This document shows, in pieces, positions 6,358 to 15,689 of a stretch of 25,669 nucleotides of DNA. The translations under genes were made by a program, and so were the position numbers. The notes under the pieces are model-generated. The model was not told the origin of the DNA. It saw nothing but the letters and a program-made list of their open reading frames with translations, and searched no databases. Origin of the DNA: an uncultured Porphyromonadaceae bacterium (GTDB lineage: Bacteria; Bacteroidota; Bacteroidia; Bacteroidales; Muribaculaceae); NCBI GenBank assembly GCA_900547825.1, contig URII01000038.1, forward strand, positions 1 to 25,669. The letters run 5' to 3'. Each line of letters begins with the position of its first letter. Position 1 is the stretch's first letter.

Positions 6358-9207
6358 ATGCCCAACACATCAGATAATGAGAGCCTGCAGCCGATAGAGT
6401 CACTTACGGTGACCGGTGCGCGGGTGCACAACCTCAAGAATATTGACGTCACCATTCCTCACGGCACACTGACCGTGATAACAGGACTTTCGGGCAGTGG
6501 CAAATCCTCGCTGGCTTTTGACACCATATATGCCGAAGGCCAGCGGCGTTACATCGACACATTCTCCTCCTATGCCCGCAACATGCTCGGCAATCTTGAG
6601 CGGCCTGACGTGGACAATATATCGGGTCTTTCACCCGTCATAGCCATAGAGCAGAAAACCGTAAACCGCAACCCGCGCAGCACCATAGGCACCACTACCG
6701 AGATCTACGACTTCCTGCGCCTTCTCTATGCCCGCATAGGCCAGGCGCGGAGCTATCTTTCCGGCGAACCGATGGTGAAATACACCGAGGAGCGCATCGT
6801 GGAGACTATACTTGAGCGTCATTCGGGCCGCAAGATATATATTCTCGCGCCATTGGTGCGAAACCGCAAGGGACATTATAAGGAACTTTTCGAGCAGCTC
6901 CGGAAAAAAGGGTTCCTCACCGTAAGGGTGGACGGCGAGTTGCGCGAGATAACACTCGGCATGAAGCTTGACCGCTACCGCAACCATTCCGTTGAGTTGG
7001 TTGTGGACCGTCTCAAAGTGGCGGCTAAGGATGAACGCCGACTTCACGACACAGTGAGCGACGCTCTGCGTCAGGGCGACCGCCAGATGATGGTATGTGA
7101 TGCCGACACAGGCGAGATTTTCCATTACAGCCAGCAGCTCATGGATCCGGTTACAGGGCTTTCCTATGCCGAACCTGCCCCGCATAATTTCTCATTCAAT
7201 TCGCCGCAGGGTGCATGTCCTGAATGCAAGGGCCTCGGCTATGTCAATATCGTTGACCGCAAAAAGATAATTCCCGATGAATCCCTTTCCATTCACGAAG
7301 GGGCTGTGCTTCCGTTGGGCAAGTATAAAAACTCAATGGTGTTCTGGCAGATAGCGGCTATCTGTGAGAAATACGGCGCTACGGTCAAGACCCCCGTAAA
7401 GGATCTTCCTCAGGAGGCCATGCACGACATCCTCAACGGCACTACCGAACGTCTTGACATAAAGAACGACACCCTTTCAACCACACGTTATTTCGAAACT
7501 TACGAAGGGTTGGTCAAATATATAGAGATGCTTCAGAGCGAGGACGAATCGGCTTCGGCCCAGAAATGGAGCGGCCAGTTCTTTTCGCGTTGTAAGTGTC
7601 CCGAGTGCGGGGGGCAGAGGCTTAAACGCGAGGCGCTGCATTTCTTTATTGACGGAAAGAATATAGCCGACCTCTGCCGGATGGATATTACCGAACTCTA
7701 CCGGTGGTCAACTGAGGTGGAGGAGCGTCTTTCGCCCACACAGCGCCTTATCGGCGCCGAGATTCTTAAAGAGATCCGTTCGCGCCTGAGTTTTCTTGTG
7801 GCAGTGGGGCTCGACTATCTTTCGCTTGACCGCAATTCAGCCACATTGTCGGGCGGCGAGAGTCAGCGCATACGTCTCGCCACACAGCTCGGCAGCGAGC
7901 TTGTAAATGTTCTCTATATCCTCGATGAACCTTCCATAGGCTTGCACCAGAGCGACAACCGGCGTCTCATCGACTCGCTCAAGCGGTTGCGCGACGCTTC
8001 AAATTCCGTAATAGTGGTGGAGCACGACAAGGATATGATGCTTGAGGCCGACTATGTGGTGGATATAGGACCCCGTGCCGGGCGTAAAGGGGGCGAGGTC
8101 GTGTTTCAGGGCACTCCTTCCGAGATGCTCGCATCCGGAACTCTCACAGCCTCGTATCTTAGCGGCAAGGAACGGATAGAGATTCCCGTTGAGCGCCGTA
8201 AAGGCAACGGCCATCATCTGCTGCTTAGGGGCTGCACCGGTCATAATCTGCGTTCGGTCGACCTTGATCTACCCTTAGGAACCTTTACCTGTGTGGCAGG
8301 TGTCAGCGGCAGTGGCAAATCGAGTCTTGTAAACTCCACCTTGCAGCCTATCCTTTCGCAGAAATTCTACCGTTCGTCTACGGCGCCACTTCCTTATGAA
8401 TCGGTGGAAGGGCTGGAGTTCGTCGACAAGGTGGTGACTGTGGACCAGTCGCCGCTTGGAAAGTCGCCCCGTTCCACACCTGCCACTTATACCGGTGTGT
8501 TCACTGACATACGCAATCTGTTCGTGTCGCTGCCCGAGGCCAAGATACGCGGCTACAAGCCCGGACGCTTCTCTTTCAATATATCGGGAGGCCGCTGCGA
8601 GGCTTGCTCAGGCAACGGTTACCGCACCATCGAGATGAATTTTCTCCCCGATGTGCTGGTGCCCTGCGAGGTGTGCGGCGGAAAGCGGTATAACCGCGAG
8701 ACACTTGAAGTGCGTTTCAAAGGTAAATCGATAGCCGATGTGCTTGACATGACCATCAACAAGGCCGTGGAATTCTTCGAATCCACTCCCGCTATCCTTC
8801 ACAAGATAAAGGTGTTGCAGGACATAGGGTTAGGATATATAAAACTTGGACAGCCCTCAAGCACACTTTCCGGAGGTGAGAACCAGCGCGTGAAATTAGC
8901 CACGGAGCTGGCCAAGCGTGACACAGGCCGCACCCTTTTTATTCTTGACGAACCCACCACCGGGCTTCATTTCGAGGACATAAAAGTGCTTATGGGTGTG
9001 ATTGACCGGCTTGTGGCCAAAGGCAACACCGTGCTCGTGATTGAGCATAATCTCGATGTGCTCAAATGTGCCGATTATATCATTGACATGGGTCCGGGCG
9101 GCGGTAAAAAGGGAGGTGAGATAATCGCTGCCGGCACACCTGAGGAGGTGGCTGCCGGCACATCGCCCACGGCTCCTTTCCTTGCGGCGGAGTTGACCGG
9201 CAGCTGA
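6358..9207 (+). CDS. uvrA: Excinuclease ABC subunit A (UvrA paralogue)
   Basis: Damage-recognition ATPase of nucleotide excision repair; a dimer that loads UvrB on DNA. Seen: two ABC ATPase halves, with Walker A GLSGSGKSS (residues 43-51) and GVSGSGKSS (from 648), signature motifs LSGGESQR and LSGGENQR, and Walker B ILDEPSIGLH and ILDEPTTGLH. The C-terminal zinc finger is intact (C747, C750, C770, C773). The first zinc finger is not: only ACPECKGLG (C287, C290) remains, and the upstream CxxC is replaced by MDPVTG (from 262). A TTG at 6349 directly follows the upstream stop, but the ATG at 6358 is the more likely start, giving 949 residues, normal for the family. Bacteroidota often carry more than one UvrA; whether this is the main copy cannot be told here. 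It converges with the 9219-10478 gene across 11 bases. Confidence 0.94.
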   Translation: MPNTSDNESLQPIESLTVTGARVHNLKNIDVTIPHGTLTVITGLSGSGKSSLAFDTIYAEGQRRYIDTFSSYARNMLGNLERPDVDNISGLSPVIAIEQKTVNRNPRSTIGTTTEIYDFLRLLYARIGQARSYLSGEPMVKYTEERIVETILERHSGRKIYILAPLVRNRKGHYKELFEQLRKKGFLTVRVDGELREITLGMKLDRYRNHSVELVVDRLKVAAKDERRLHDTVSDALRQGDRQMMVCDADTGEIFHYSQQLMDPVTGLSYAEPAPHNFSFNSPQGACPECKGLGYVNIVDRKKIIPDESLSIHEGAVLPLGKYKNSMVFWQIAAICEKYGATVKTPVKDLPQEAMHDILNGTTERLDIKNDTLSTTRYFETYEGLVKYIEMLQSEDESASAQKWSGQFFSRCKCPECGGQRLKREALHFFIDGKNIADLCRMDITELYRWSTEVEERLSPTQRLIGAEILKEIRSRLSFLVAVGLDYLSLDRNSATLSGGESQRIRLATQLGSELVNVLYILDEPSIGLHQSDNRRLIDSLKRLRDASNSVIVVEHDKDMMLEADYVVDIGPRAGRKGGEVVFQGTPSEMLASGTLTASYLSGKERIEIPVERRKGNGHHLLLRGCTGHNLRSVDLDLPLGTFTCVAGVSGSGKSSLVNSTLQPILSQKFYRSSTAPLPYESVEGLEFVDKVVTVDQSPLGKSPRSTPATYTGVFTDIRNLFVSLPEAKIRGYKPGRFSFNISGGRCEACSGNGYRTIEMNFLPDVLVPCEVCGGKRYNRETLEVRFKGKSIADVLDMTINKAVEFFESTPAILHKIKVLQDIGLGYIKLGQPSSTLSGGENQRVKLATELAKRDTGRTLFILDEPTTGLHFEDIKVLMGVIDRLVAKGNTVLVIEHNLDVLKCADYIIDMGPGGGKKGGEIIAAGTPEEVAAGTSPTAPFLAAELTGS

Positions 9208-9218
9208 CGCGGTTTGAA

Positions 9219-10478
9219 TTAATCGGCTATGAATTTCTCGCCCCGGCGTATATAGATCCGGCCCGGTATCATTTCTGTGGCCACAGTGCCGTTGAGGTTG
9301 TAGACCATATTGTCCGGCGCAGTATTCCCGTCGGTAATTACATTGTCAATGCCGCTTCGGTCGTTGATAAGCCGAGCCTGATATTTGTTGGTATAGATCT
9401 CCCCTTCAGCGGTTATCAGTGTGTTTTCGGGAATTACCACGGAGTAATGTTTGTCAGGATCTATGCTGACGTTGCCGAAATAAGCGCTTACGCAATACTT
9501 TGCGGGTGAGGGTGAGTCAGGCTCCGGCTCTGTTATCACCGAGTATTCCGGAGTCACCTCTTTCAGTATGTCTCCATGTATGTTTTCCTCCTTGAGCAGC
9601 AGTTTTGCCCCTGTATTCAGAATCAGTGGGCAGTCGTAATAGAAACGTACCCATCCTAATTCGGTGAGCGATGTGTTGTCGGCCAGACTGCAATGCGAAT
9701 ATCTTATATCAGGTTCCGGTTCATATATGCCGTAACGGTAACCGCCGGTAAAGGATACCTCGGCGGCAGTGTTGTATATGTCATTGCGGAACCATGAGCA
9801 GAGTGAATTTTCCGGAAGTACCAAAGTATATTCCGTGTCTTCCTCAAAACGCATGGCCCAGTCTCCCTCTATCACTGCTATGCCTTTGTTGTAATTATTA
9901 TCCTCGTCCACTACCCTGACCGCGAAATCCCTTACTTTTACGCCTTCGCGGTAAAGTTCGAAACTTGCGTCAGGCATATTGTTCCTTATGCCTGTATTAT
10001 ATCTGAAGCCTAAATTGGTCAGCCACAGGGTCGACACTTTTTCCTCGGGATCTATGGTAGGGGTTGCTTCGCCGAGATCGCCGGGTACATAAAAGTCAGC
10101 GGAAATCTCGTCATTCGTCACTGTACGGTCGCCAGCTTTGAATATTTTACCTGAGGCCACTGTCCATCTGTAATTCTTTCCTTTGGGCAGCTGTAACCTT
10201 GGTTCGAAAACGGCCTTTACCTCACGGTTGTTATAATGCCAGTTCGTTGTCAGGGGAGCCGACATCACGGTATTCTCTTCGTCCGAGATTACAACTTTCG
10301 CATCGTCGGCTAATTCCACCTCGCAGTCAAAACTTATTTCGATTGAAGGTATAGGATAATAACATTCCGGATGATTGATGAATGTGAATCCGCGTGGTTG
10401 CAGGGTGGCGGCTGCACTGTGTTGCGTGCATAACGCAGCAAGCAGTAGTGCTGCGGCAAGGGAAATAATGGCTTTCAT
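9219..10478 (-). CDS. Secreted protein of unknown function with T9SS-like tail
   Basis: I do not recognise the main body. Seen: a clear signal peptide (MKAIISLAAALLLAALCTQHSAAA, cleavage near residue 23), then about 330 residues that look like three beta-sandwich repeats. Related phrases recur: LPKGKNYRWTVASG, EEDTEYTLVLPENSL and PDKHYSVVIPENTL, each followed by an acidic, aromatic stretch, which suggests tandem Ig-like modules of about 110 residues. The last 35 residues (VYNLNGTVATEMIPGRIYIRRGEKFIAD spans the tail) resemble the short sorting tail shared with the neighbouring secreted proteins, so T9SS export is inferred. No catalytic motif is visible. It has its own promoter and is transcribed towards uvrA, divergently from the secreted-protein cluster. 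Confidence 0.82.
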   Translation of the reverse strand: MKAIISLAAALLLAALCTQHSAAATLQPRGFTFINHPECYYPIPSIEISFDCEVELADDAKVVISDEENTVMSAPLTTNWHYNNREVKAVFEPRLQLPKGKNYRWTVASGKIFKAGDRTVTNDEISADFYVPGDLGEATPTIDPEEKVSTLWLTNLGFRYNTGIRNNMPDASFELYREGVKVRDFAVRVVDEDNNYNKGIAVIEGDWAMRFEEDTEYTLVLPENSLCSWFRNDIYNTAAEVSFTGGYRYGIYEPEPDIRYSHCSLADNTSLTELGWVRFYYDCPLILNTGAKLLLKEENIHGDILKEVTPEYSVITEPEPDSPSPAKYCVSAYFGNVSIDPDKHYSVVIPENTLITAEGEIYTNKYQARLINDRSGIDNVITDGNTAPDNMVYNLNGTVATEMIPGRIYIRRGEKFIAD

Positions 10479-10504
10479 AAGGATATGTGTTATTTGTCGT
10501 GCTG

Positions 10505-10512
10505 CAAAAATA
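10505..10512 (-). promoter_or_regulatory. -7 promoter element for the 9219-10478 gene
   Basis: The minus strand reads TATTTTTG (TAnnTTTG), about 26 bases upstream of the start codon. There is no convincing -33 TTG at the expected spacing, so confidence is moderate. Confidence 0.4.
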
Positions 10513-10608
10513 ATACTAAAAAATGGATCGAACGTAAAACAAGTTTTATATTATTGTAAATATGTTAGTTGAAATGAGTTTTCGGATGAAAATTACTTGG
10601 CGGTAGTA

Positions 10609-10639
10609 TTGTAGGAGATTTTAAGAAGTATTACATTTG
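10609..10639 (+). promoter_or_regulatory. Bacteroidota promoter for the secreted protein/protease cluster
   Basis: A -33 TTG (10609-10611) and a -7 box TACATTTG (10632-10639) are separated by 20 bases, the expected spacing. Transcription should begin near 10646, leaving a leader of about 36 bases before the ATG at 10683. This is the best-formed promoter in the window. Confidence 0.7.
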
Positions 10640-10682
10640 CGAATGTTATATAATCCAAACCTACCATAAACAAAAAACACAG

Positions 10683-13004
10683 ATGCTTATGAAAAATTAT
10701 CTACATGTATTCGGGTTGGCTGCCGCCGCGTTGATCGGCACTGAATCAGCCTATGCCGTAACCCCGCAGTTCCGGGAGACTGCCGGTATGCTTATGGAGC
10801 AGAAATTTGAGTCTCCCGTAAAGATTCTTTCAGGAACTCCGTTCCGCAAGGCTGACATTCAGGGTCCCGCCATGCGGTTGTCCGGACATTCCGCTGCTAT
10901 CCGTGCCGCAGTAAACGCGCCCTCGTCGGTAAGCATGACAGATGACGGAAACACTATAGCCCTGGCGTGGAATGCAGTGTCAGGCGCCTCAAGTTATACC
11001 ATATATGAGGCCGGAACCACAACCGGCGATGCAAAGAAATTGGGCACCACAGCCGGAACTTCGTTCACCATCAACCGCTCCACCGACATCGGTGAAGGCG
11101 CCATAACTCTTTTCGGAGTGTCGGCTACTGTCGATGGCGTGGAGAGTGCCATTGCTCCGTCGCCGGTGCTTACAACCGGTGAAATTGCTTCCTTGCCATG
11201 GACCGAGAGTTTCCGCAACGGCCAGACTGATAAATTCTTTTGGACCGAGCGCACTTCCGACCAGCAGTGGGGCCTTCTTACCGACGCCTCCGGACTTCCG
11301 TCGGTCGACGGCGACAACGGACTGTTTGCCTTTATGGCTCTTGAGGAAGGCGATTATATCAAGCTGCACACCGGAAAGATAGCTCTTGCCGGCAATGCCG
11401 CTCCCACACTGGTGTTTTACCGGTATTTCCGCCCCACGCAGGATGTATTGCTTACCGTTGTGGCGTCTTTCCCCGACGGCACATCGACAGAGGTGTTCCG
11501 CAGCGTCAACACAGGCAGTGCGGCCGCATATTGGAAATCGGAGATAGTTGACCTCGCAGCCTATAAGGGATACCGCTACTGCACTTTGTCATTCGAATTC
11601 AGATCAAATGATACATTCCCTTCGGGTGGTGCGCTTGTGGCTCTTGACGGCCTCCGGGTCATTGACAACAAGAATGTCGATGTGGCTGCCGAACTTTCCT
11701 TGCCGTCAAGAATTTTGAAAGGCCAGACTCTTGAAGGACAGCTGGATATCGTGAATAATTCGTTGAATCCCACTCCCTCGCTCAGAGTAAGCCTTCAGGT
11801 CAACGGCACAACTGTTGTCGACGGCCCGCTTTCAGCCACGCTCGGCGCCCTGAACCGCGGCGTTCTGCCATTCTCTGTCCCCACAACTTCACTTATGGAG
11901 GGTGATGTTCTGTCAGTTTACGCAAAAGTGACCGCAGAAGGCGATGAAGTGCCTCAGAACAATGAGAGCACCGTTCAGATACCTCTTGAACAGACATGGC
12001 GTAATCCGGTAGGATCGCTGCGTGCCTCACGTACTCCCGACAACAGCATGGAACTCCAGTGGGAGGCTCCGGCCCGCAACAGCAAATCCGTTACCGACGG
12101 TTTTGAGGACTATGCCCCTTGGGCAACAGAATTCGGAGAATGGACCACTGCCGACATAGACCTTGCTTTCCATGGCGGAGTGTTCGCCACCAGCGACTAT
12201 CCGGGCCAGACCGAACAGTTTGCGTTCAAAGTCATGACTCCGGAAGAGATAGGCGAAACAAACAATGCCCGTGGCGGACGGTCATATCTCGGCGGAATAT
12301 TCGGCGTGTATGATGATCCCGACGAAGGTGCCACTTATGCCAATTCCGATGCATGGCTCATTTCGCCCGAGCTTTCAGGCGAGGCACACACGGCCAGTTT
12401 CTATGCTGCGAGCACTCCTGCCTATAACGCATGGTGGGAGCAGTATGACCAGACAGATGAAACGTTCTATATCCTGTACTCCACCGCAGGCAACTCGGTG
12501 GCTGATTTCCGCGACTATTGCTATGCCGGATCCATATCCAACAAGAAGATCGTTGATGACGAGCATTATGTGAAAATAGAATTTTCCGTGCCGGAGGGCG
12601 CCCACTATTTTGCCATACACCACACTACTCCCGCGGGCGACGGATGTATGCTGCGTCTTGACGATTTCTCCTATATGGCAGGTGGCGTGCCTGTGGGCTA
12701 CAACATTTATGCCGATGGAGAAAAGCTGACTTATGGCGCTGACGAAACTTTTGTTGACAAAACACCTCAGGCCGAAAGATATGCTGTGACGGCTGTGTAC
12801 CGCGACGGCTCCGAATCCTTGCCTGTATTTGTGGACGCAGCTCCTGCCGGAATCGATATGACTGTAACCGGACCGGACAATAAGCCTTTCGATGTCTATA
12901 ATTTGCAGGGTGTCATGGTGCGTAGCGGTGTTGTGTCGCTCGACGGCCTGGATCTCCCGGCCGGAATATACATAGCCAAGGGTCATAAATTCATAATCAG
13001 ATAA
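10683..13004 (+). CDS. Secreted adhesin-like protein (fibronectin III, choice-of-anchor J/cleaved-adhesin modules), T9SS cargo
   Basis: Surface or released protein, probably adhesive or ligand-binding; no enzymatic motif seen. Layout: signal peptide ending at AYA (about residue 26); fibronectin III-like domain (about 78-165; LAWNAVSGASSYTIYE); a first choice-of-anchor J/cleaved-adhesin-like domain (172-330); a CARDB-like domain (330-438; VNNSLNPTPSLRVSLQVNG); a second, clearer anchor J domain (470-672; GFEDYAPW, DAWLISPELS, LDDFSYMAG); a short fibronectin-like module (674-725); and a type-A-like T9SS tail ending LPAGIYIAKGHKFIIR. Cleaved-adhesin modules are known from the gingipains and haemagglutinins of Porphyromonas, which are T9SS cargo. 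The start could also be the ATG at 10689. Only 10 bases separate it from the protease gene downstream, so they form an operon. Confidence 0.86.
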   Translation: MLMKNYLHVFGLAAAALIGTESAYAVTPQFRETAGMLMEQKFESPVKILSGTPFRKADIQGPAMRLSGHSAAIRAAVNAPSSVSMTDDGNTIALAWNAVSGASSYTIYEAGTTTGDAKKLGTTAGTSFTINRSTDIGEGAITLFGVSATVDGVESAIAPSPVLTTGEIASLPWTESFRNGQTDKFFWTERTSDQQWGLLTDASGLPSVDGDNGLFAFMALEEGDYIKLHTGKIALAGNAAPTLVFYRYFRPTQDVLLTVVASFPDGTSTEVFRSVNTGSAAAYWKSEIVDLAAYKGYRYCTLSFEFRSNDTFPSGGALVALDGLRVIDNKNVDVAAELSLPSRILKGQTLEGQLDIVNNSLNPTPSLRVSLQVNGTTVVDGPLSATLGALNRGVLPFSVPTTSLMEGDVLSVYAKVTAEGDEVPQNNESTVQIPLEQTWRNPVGSLRASRTPDNSMELQWEAPARNSKSVTDGFEDYAPWATEFGEWTTADIDLAFHGGVFATSDYPGQTEQFAFKVMTPEEIGETNNARGGRSYLGGIFGVYDDPDEGATYANSDAWLISPELSGEAHTASFYAASTPAYNAWWEQYDQTDETFYILYSTAGNSVADFRDYCYAGSISNKKIVDDEHYVKIEFSVPEGAHYFAIHHTTPAGDGCMLRLDDFSYMAGGVPVGYNIYADGEKLTYGADETFVDKTPQAERYAVTAVYRDGSESLPVFVDAAPAGIDMTVTGPDNKPFDVYNLQGVMVRSGVVSLDGLDLPAGIYIAKGHKFIIR

Positions 13005-13014
13005 GTAGTTAAAT

Positions 13015-15621
13015 ATGAAATTGAAATATATATTCGCGGCAATGTGTGCCGCTGCCGCAATAGGAGTTTACGCCGCTCCCGTAAGTCCTGAAAAAGCGCT
13101 TGAGATTGTAAACGGATCGCCGGAATCGCAAAAACTGCTGCGTGCGCTCGGCGGGTCCCCGTCGTTCCGGATCGCTGCTACCCGTCTCACTCCGGCTGGC
13201 GACGCCACTGCATGCTATCTGCTTACACGCAACAGCACTCCGGGCTATGTGATTGTGACCGGTGACGACGCTATCGGTACCGAAATTCTCGGATACACCT
13301 CTTATGGAACTCCCGATGACATGCCGGAAAATATGCGTGCATGGCTTGATGAGGCCGGACGTGCCATCGATTACCTTAATGCACATCCGCAGGCTGCGGT
13401 TAAAAAAGTTGCGCCGGTGTCCCGCAGGAGTGCGGTCGAGCCGTTGCTCGGCGACATACACTGGGGCCAGCAGCCTTACTACAACCGTAAGGCACCCTCC
13501 ACATCCTATCCTATCGGCTGTGTGGCCACGGCGGTAGGACAGGTGATGTATTCCCACAGGTGGCCTCTGCGCGGCACAGGCTCCCACAGCTACACGTCCA
13601 CCACTCACAAATTGGAGATATCGCAGGATTTTTCCACCTCTACTTATGCGTGGGACAAAATGGCCAATACGCTCGACAACACATCTTCGTCGGAGACTGT
13701 CGACGCCGTGGCTTCCATGCTGTATGATTTTGCCGTTTCTGTCGACATGGACTTCCAGGTAGGCGGCTCAGGTGCGTATTCCGAAAAAATAGCCGGCGCC
13801 CTTGCCAACCATTTTAGCTATTCCAAGGAAATACATTGTGCCAAACGTGATGCCTATATCGGAGAAGATTGGCTTGGAATGCTACACAATGAGCTTGACA
13901 ACGGCTTTGCGGTTGTATACGGCGGAGCCACATCAGGCATGGGAATGGGCCATTCCTTTGTGTGCGACGGTTATAATGAGGACGGGCTCCATCACATCAA
14001 TTGGGGCTGGAACGGATCAGGCAACGGGTATTTCGCTCTCAATGCCTTGGCCTACGACTATATCGACATGACCACCGGCCAGAGCATGAAGGACGGCTTC
14101 AACTATCATCAGGACATGATAGTAGGTATGCGCCCCGACCGCGACGGCACCACCTCATGGCGTGACTATGAGTTTTTTACCGAAGGTATTATGGCTGTTG
14201 ATGCAGCCGGACAGCCGGCCGACTTCGAACCTGTCACTGTGACACGCTCACAGGAGGTGAAGATATATCTGTATGAGGCCTACAACATCTCCAACCGCGT
14301 CACCCCGGTGAGCGATCTGGGCATTCATCTTGTGGACGCCCAGGGCAATGAGGTGGCCAAGTTTGCCGGATATGACGCCATGCCGCGTGAATACCGCTAT
14401 GGCCCGGTGCTTGATGAGCCGCTCTCTTTCTCCATTTCCGGCGAAATTCCCGACGGAGAGTATTTCATCGAACCGTACTTCATTATTCAGGGCGAGCAGC
14501 AGAGCCGTAAATTCACCACATCCACCGGAGCTGTGTCGCAGCTTCGTGTGAACGTGGACGGCGAGAATGTGACTGTTTCGCCTTCCGGACACTACGATCT
14601 CCGTGTAAGCAGTCTGACATGGACTCCCGAAAGGCTGGAAAGCGGCGTTCCCACCACCTTCACACTCACTGTGACGAATGAAGGAGAGACCTACGACGGT
14701 TGCCTGTATTTCCAGCTCAAGGTGAAAGGTGACAATGTTCCCCATCACTGGTACAATTCGCCTCATGTTGATGTGACCATTCCTGCCGGCGAGACCCGCA
14801 CCATCGATTTCACCCAGGAGCTTGACTGCTACAGGAGCGATGCCTATGAAATTACGTTCTACAACCGCGATGAAAAGCCTTTCTACCGTATGGAAGGCCT
14901 GTCGATCGACGGCCGCGAGCCTGAACCCGAACTGTCCCTGACCAAAAGTGTCAAATTCATTCCGAAGGACTGGAATGTACCCGGCAACTGTATGATTCTT
15001 GAAGCCGAAGTACGCAACGACGGCGGCCTGTATGAGGGCACTATGTTCTGGGTTATGGTGGATCCCTATACAATGATGTCGGTTGACGCTTACGACGGCC
15101 GTGACCACGATGTAGTGATCGCCGGCAACGGCACTGTGAAGACAGTGCATGTTATGGGCACATTCGATTATGCCAACTCATGGCTCGTCTCGAATGAGTT
15201 CATCGCCGTGTTCAACCATGTGGCCACAAACTGTATGCAGGCCGGCTCGATTTCTCCGGCCAATTACAATCTCCATGAGTTCACTCTTGCCGGATCACCC
15301 GACAACAGTGTAACTTGGGATCCTGCCTGGGATCAGGAGAATATCGACCGTGGCCCCATGTCAGGAATATGTTCTGTACCTGCCGCATCAAAAGCTGACA
15401 TCCGTGTAAGCTGCGCGGACGGTATAATCACTGCAGCGTTGCCTTTTGGAGCCACACTGAAGGCGCTTACCGTGTTTGACCAGCAGGGCCGTGCCGTGGC
15501 TTTTGGCCCGGAGGGCGCTGAAGGTAGTGTGACGGTTGACATAAGCAGTCTCAATGCTGGTGTTTATTTCGTTGCGGTGAGCACCACTGCCGGATCATCC
15601 TCAACAGCTGTAATGCGCTAA
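13015..15621 (+). CDS. Secreted C10-family (streptopain-like) cysteine protease
   Basis: Extracellular cysteine peptidase. Layout: signal peptide (MKLKYIFAAMCAAAAIGVYA); an inhibitory prodomain of the Spi type (about 21-135; PGYVIVTGDDAIGTEILGY is characteristic); and a papain-like catalytic domain (about 140-385) with nucleophile C169 in PIGCVATAVGQVMY, H323 by family pattern actually at residue 313 in GMGHSFVCDGY, and INWGWNG (328-334). Glycine-rich loops match SpeB and the Bacteroides fragilis bfp proteases. After the protease come about 400 residues of Ig/CARDB-like modules and a C-terminal T9SS-type tail (VTVDISSLNAGVYFVAV..., ending AVMR). At 868 residues it is about twice the size of SpeB because of this tail. 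It lies 10 bases behind an adhesin-like gene and before another, the arrangement expected of a surface proteolysis unit. Substrate unknown. Confidence 0.93.
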   Translation: MKLKYIFAAMCAAAAIGVYAAPVSPEKALEIVNGSPESQKLLRALGGSPSFRIAATRLTPAGDATACYLLTRNSTPGYVIVTGDDAIGTEILGYTSYGTPDDMPENMRAWLDEAGRAIDYLNAHPQAAVKKVAPVSRRSAVEPLLGDIHWGQQPYYNRKAPSTSYPIGCVATAVGQVMYSHRWPLRGTGSHSYTSTTHKLEISQDFSTSTYAWDKMANTLDNTSSSETVDAVASMLYDFAVSVDMDFQVGGSGAYSEKIAGALANHFSYSKEIHCAKRDAYIGEDWLGMLHNELDNGFAVVYGGATSGMGMGHSFVCDGYNEDGLHHINWGWNGSGNGYFALNALAYDYIDMTTGQSMKDGFNYHQDMIVGMRPDRDGTTSWRDYEFFTEGIMAVDAAGQPADFEPVTVTRSQEVKIYLYEAYNISNRVTPVSDLGIHLVDAQGNEVAKFAGYDAMPREYRYGPVLDEPLSFSISGEIPDGEYFIEPYFIIQGEQQSRKFTTSTGAVSQLRVNVDGENVTVSPSGHYDLRVSSLTWTPERLESGVPTTFTLTVTNEGETYDGCLYFQLKVKGDNVPHHWYNSPHVDVTIPAGETRTIDFTQELDCYRSDAYEITFYNRDEKPFYRMEGLSIDGREPEPELSLTKSVKFIPKDWNVPGNCMILEAEVRNDGGLYEGTMFWVMVDPYTMMSVDAYDGRDHDVVIAGNGTVKTVHVMGTFDYANSWLVSNEFIAVFNHVATNCMQAGSISPANYNLHEFTLAGSPDNSVTWDPAWDQENIDRGPMSGICSVPAASKADIRVSCADGIITAALPFGATLKALTVFDQQGRAVAFGPEGAEGSVTVDISSLNAGVYFVAVSTTAGSSSTAVMR

Positions 15622-15630
15622 TGCTTAATT

Positions 15631-15661
15631 CTACACCGGAGTGCCGGGCACTCCGGTGTAG
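15631..15661 (+). terminator. perfect hairpin after the C10 protease gene, no T tract
   Basis: A perfect 14-bp inverted repeat (arms 15631-15644 and 15648-15661, 3-base loop CGG), nine bases after the protease stop codon. It is followed by TCAGTATAAACC rather than a T run, so it is not a classic intrinsic terminator. It could reduce read-through to the next gene, protect the upstream mRNA's 3' end, or terminate in both directions. Confidence 0.6.
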
Positions 15662-15689
15662 TCAGTATAAACCTTATCATTAAGAGATT

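Noticed and set aside
14248..15150. Minus-strand open frame of 300 residues within the C10 protease gene
   Set aside because: It reads as low-complexity His/Val-rich antisense of the Ig-like tail region; long antisense frames recur in this G/C-rich-third-position sequence.
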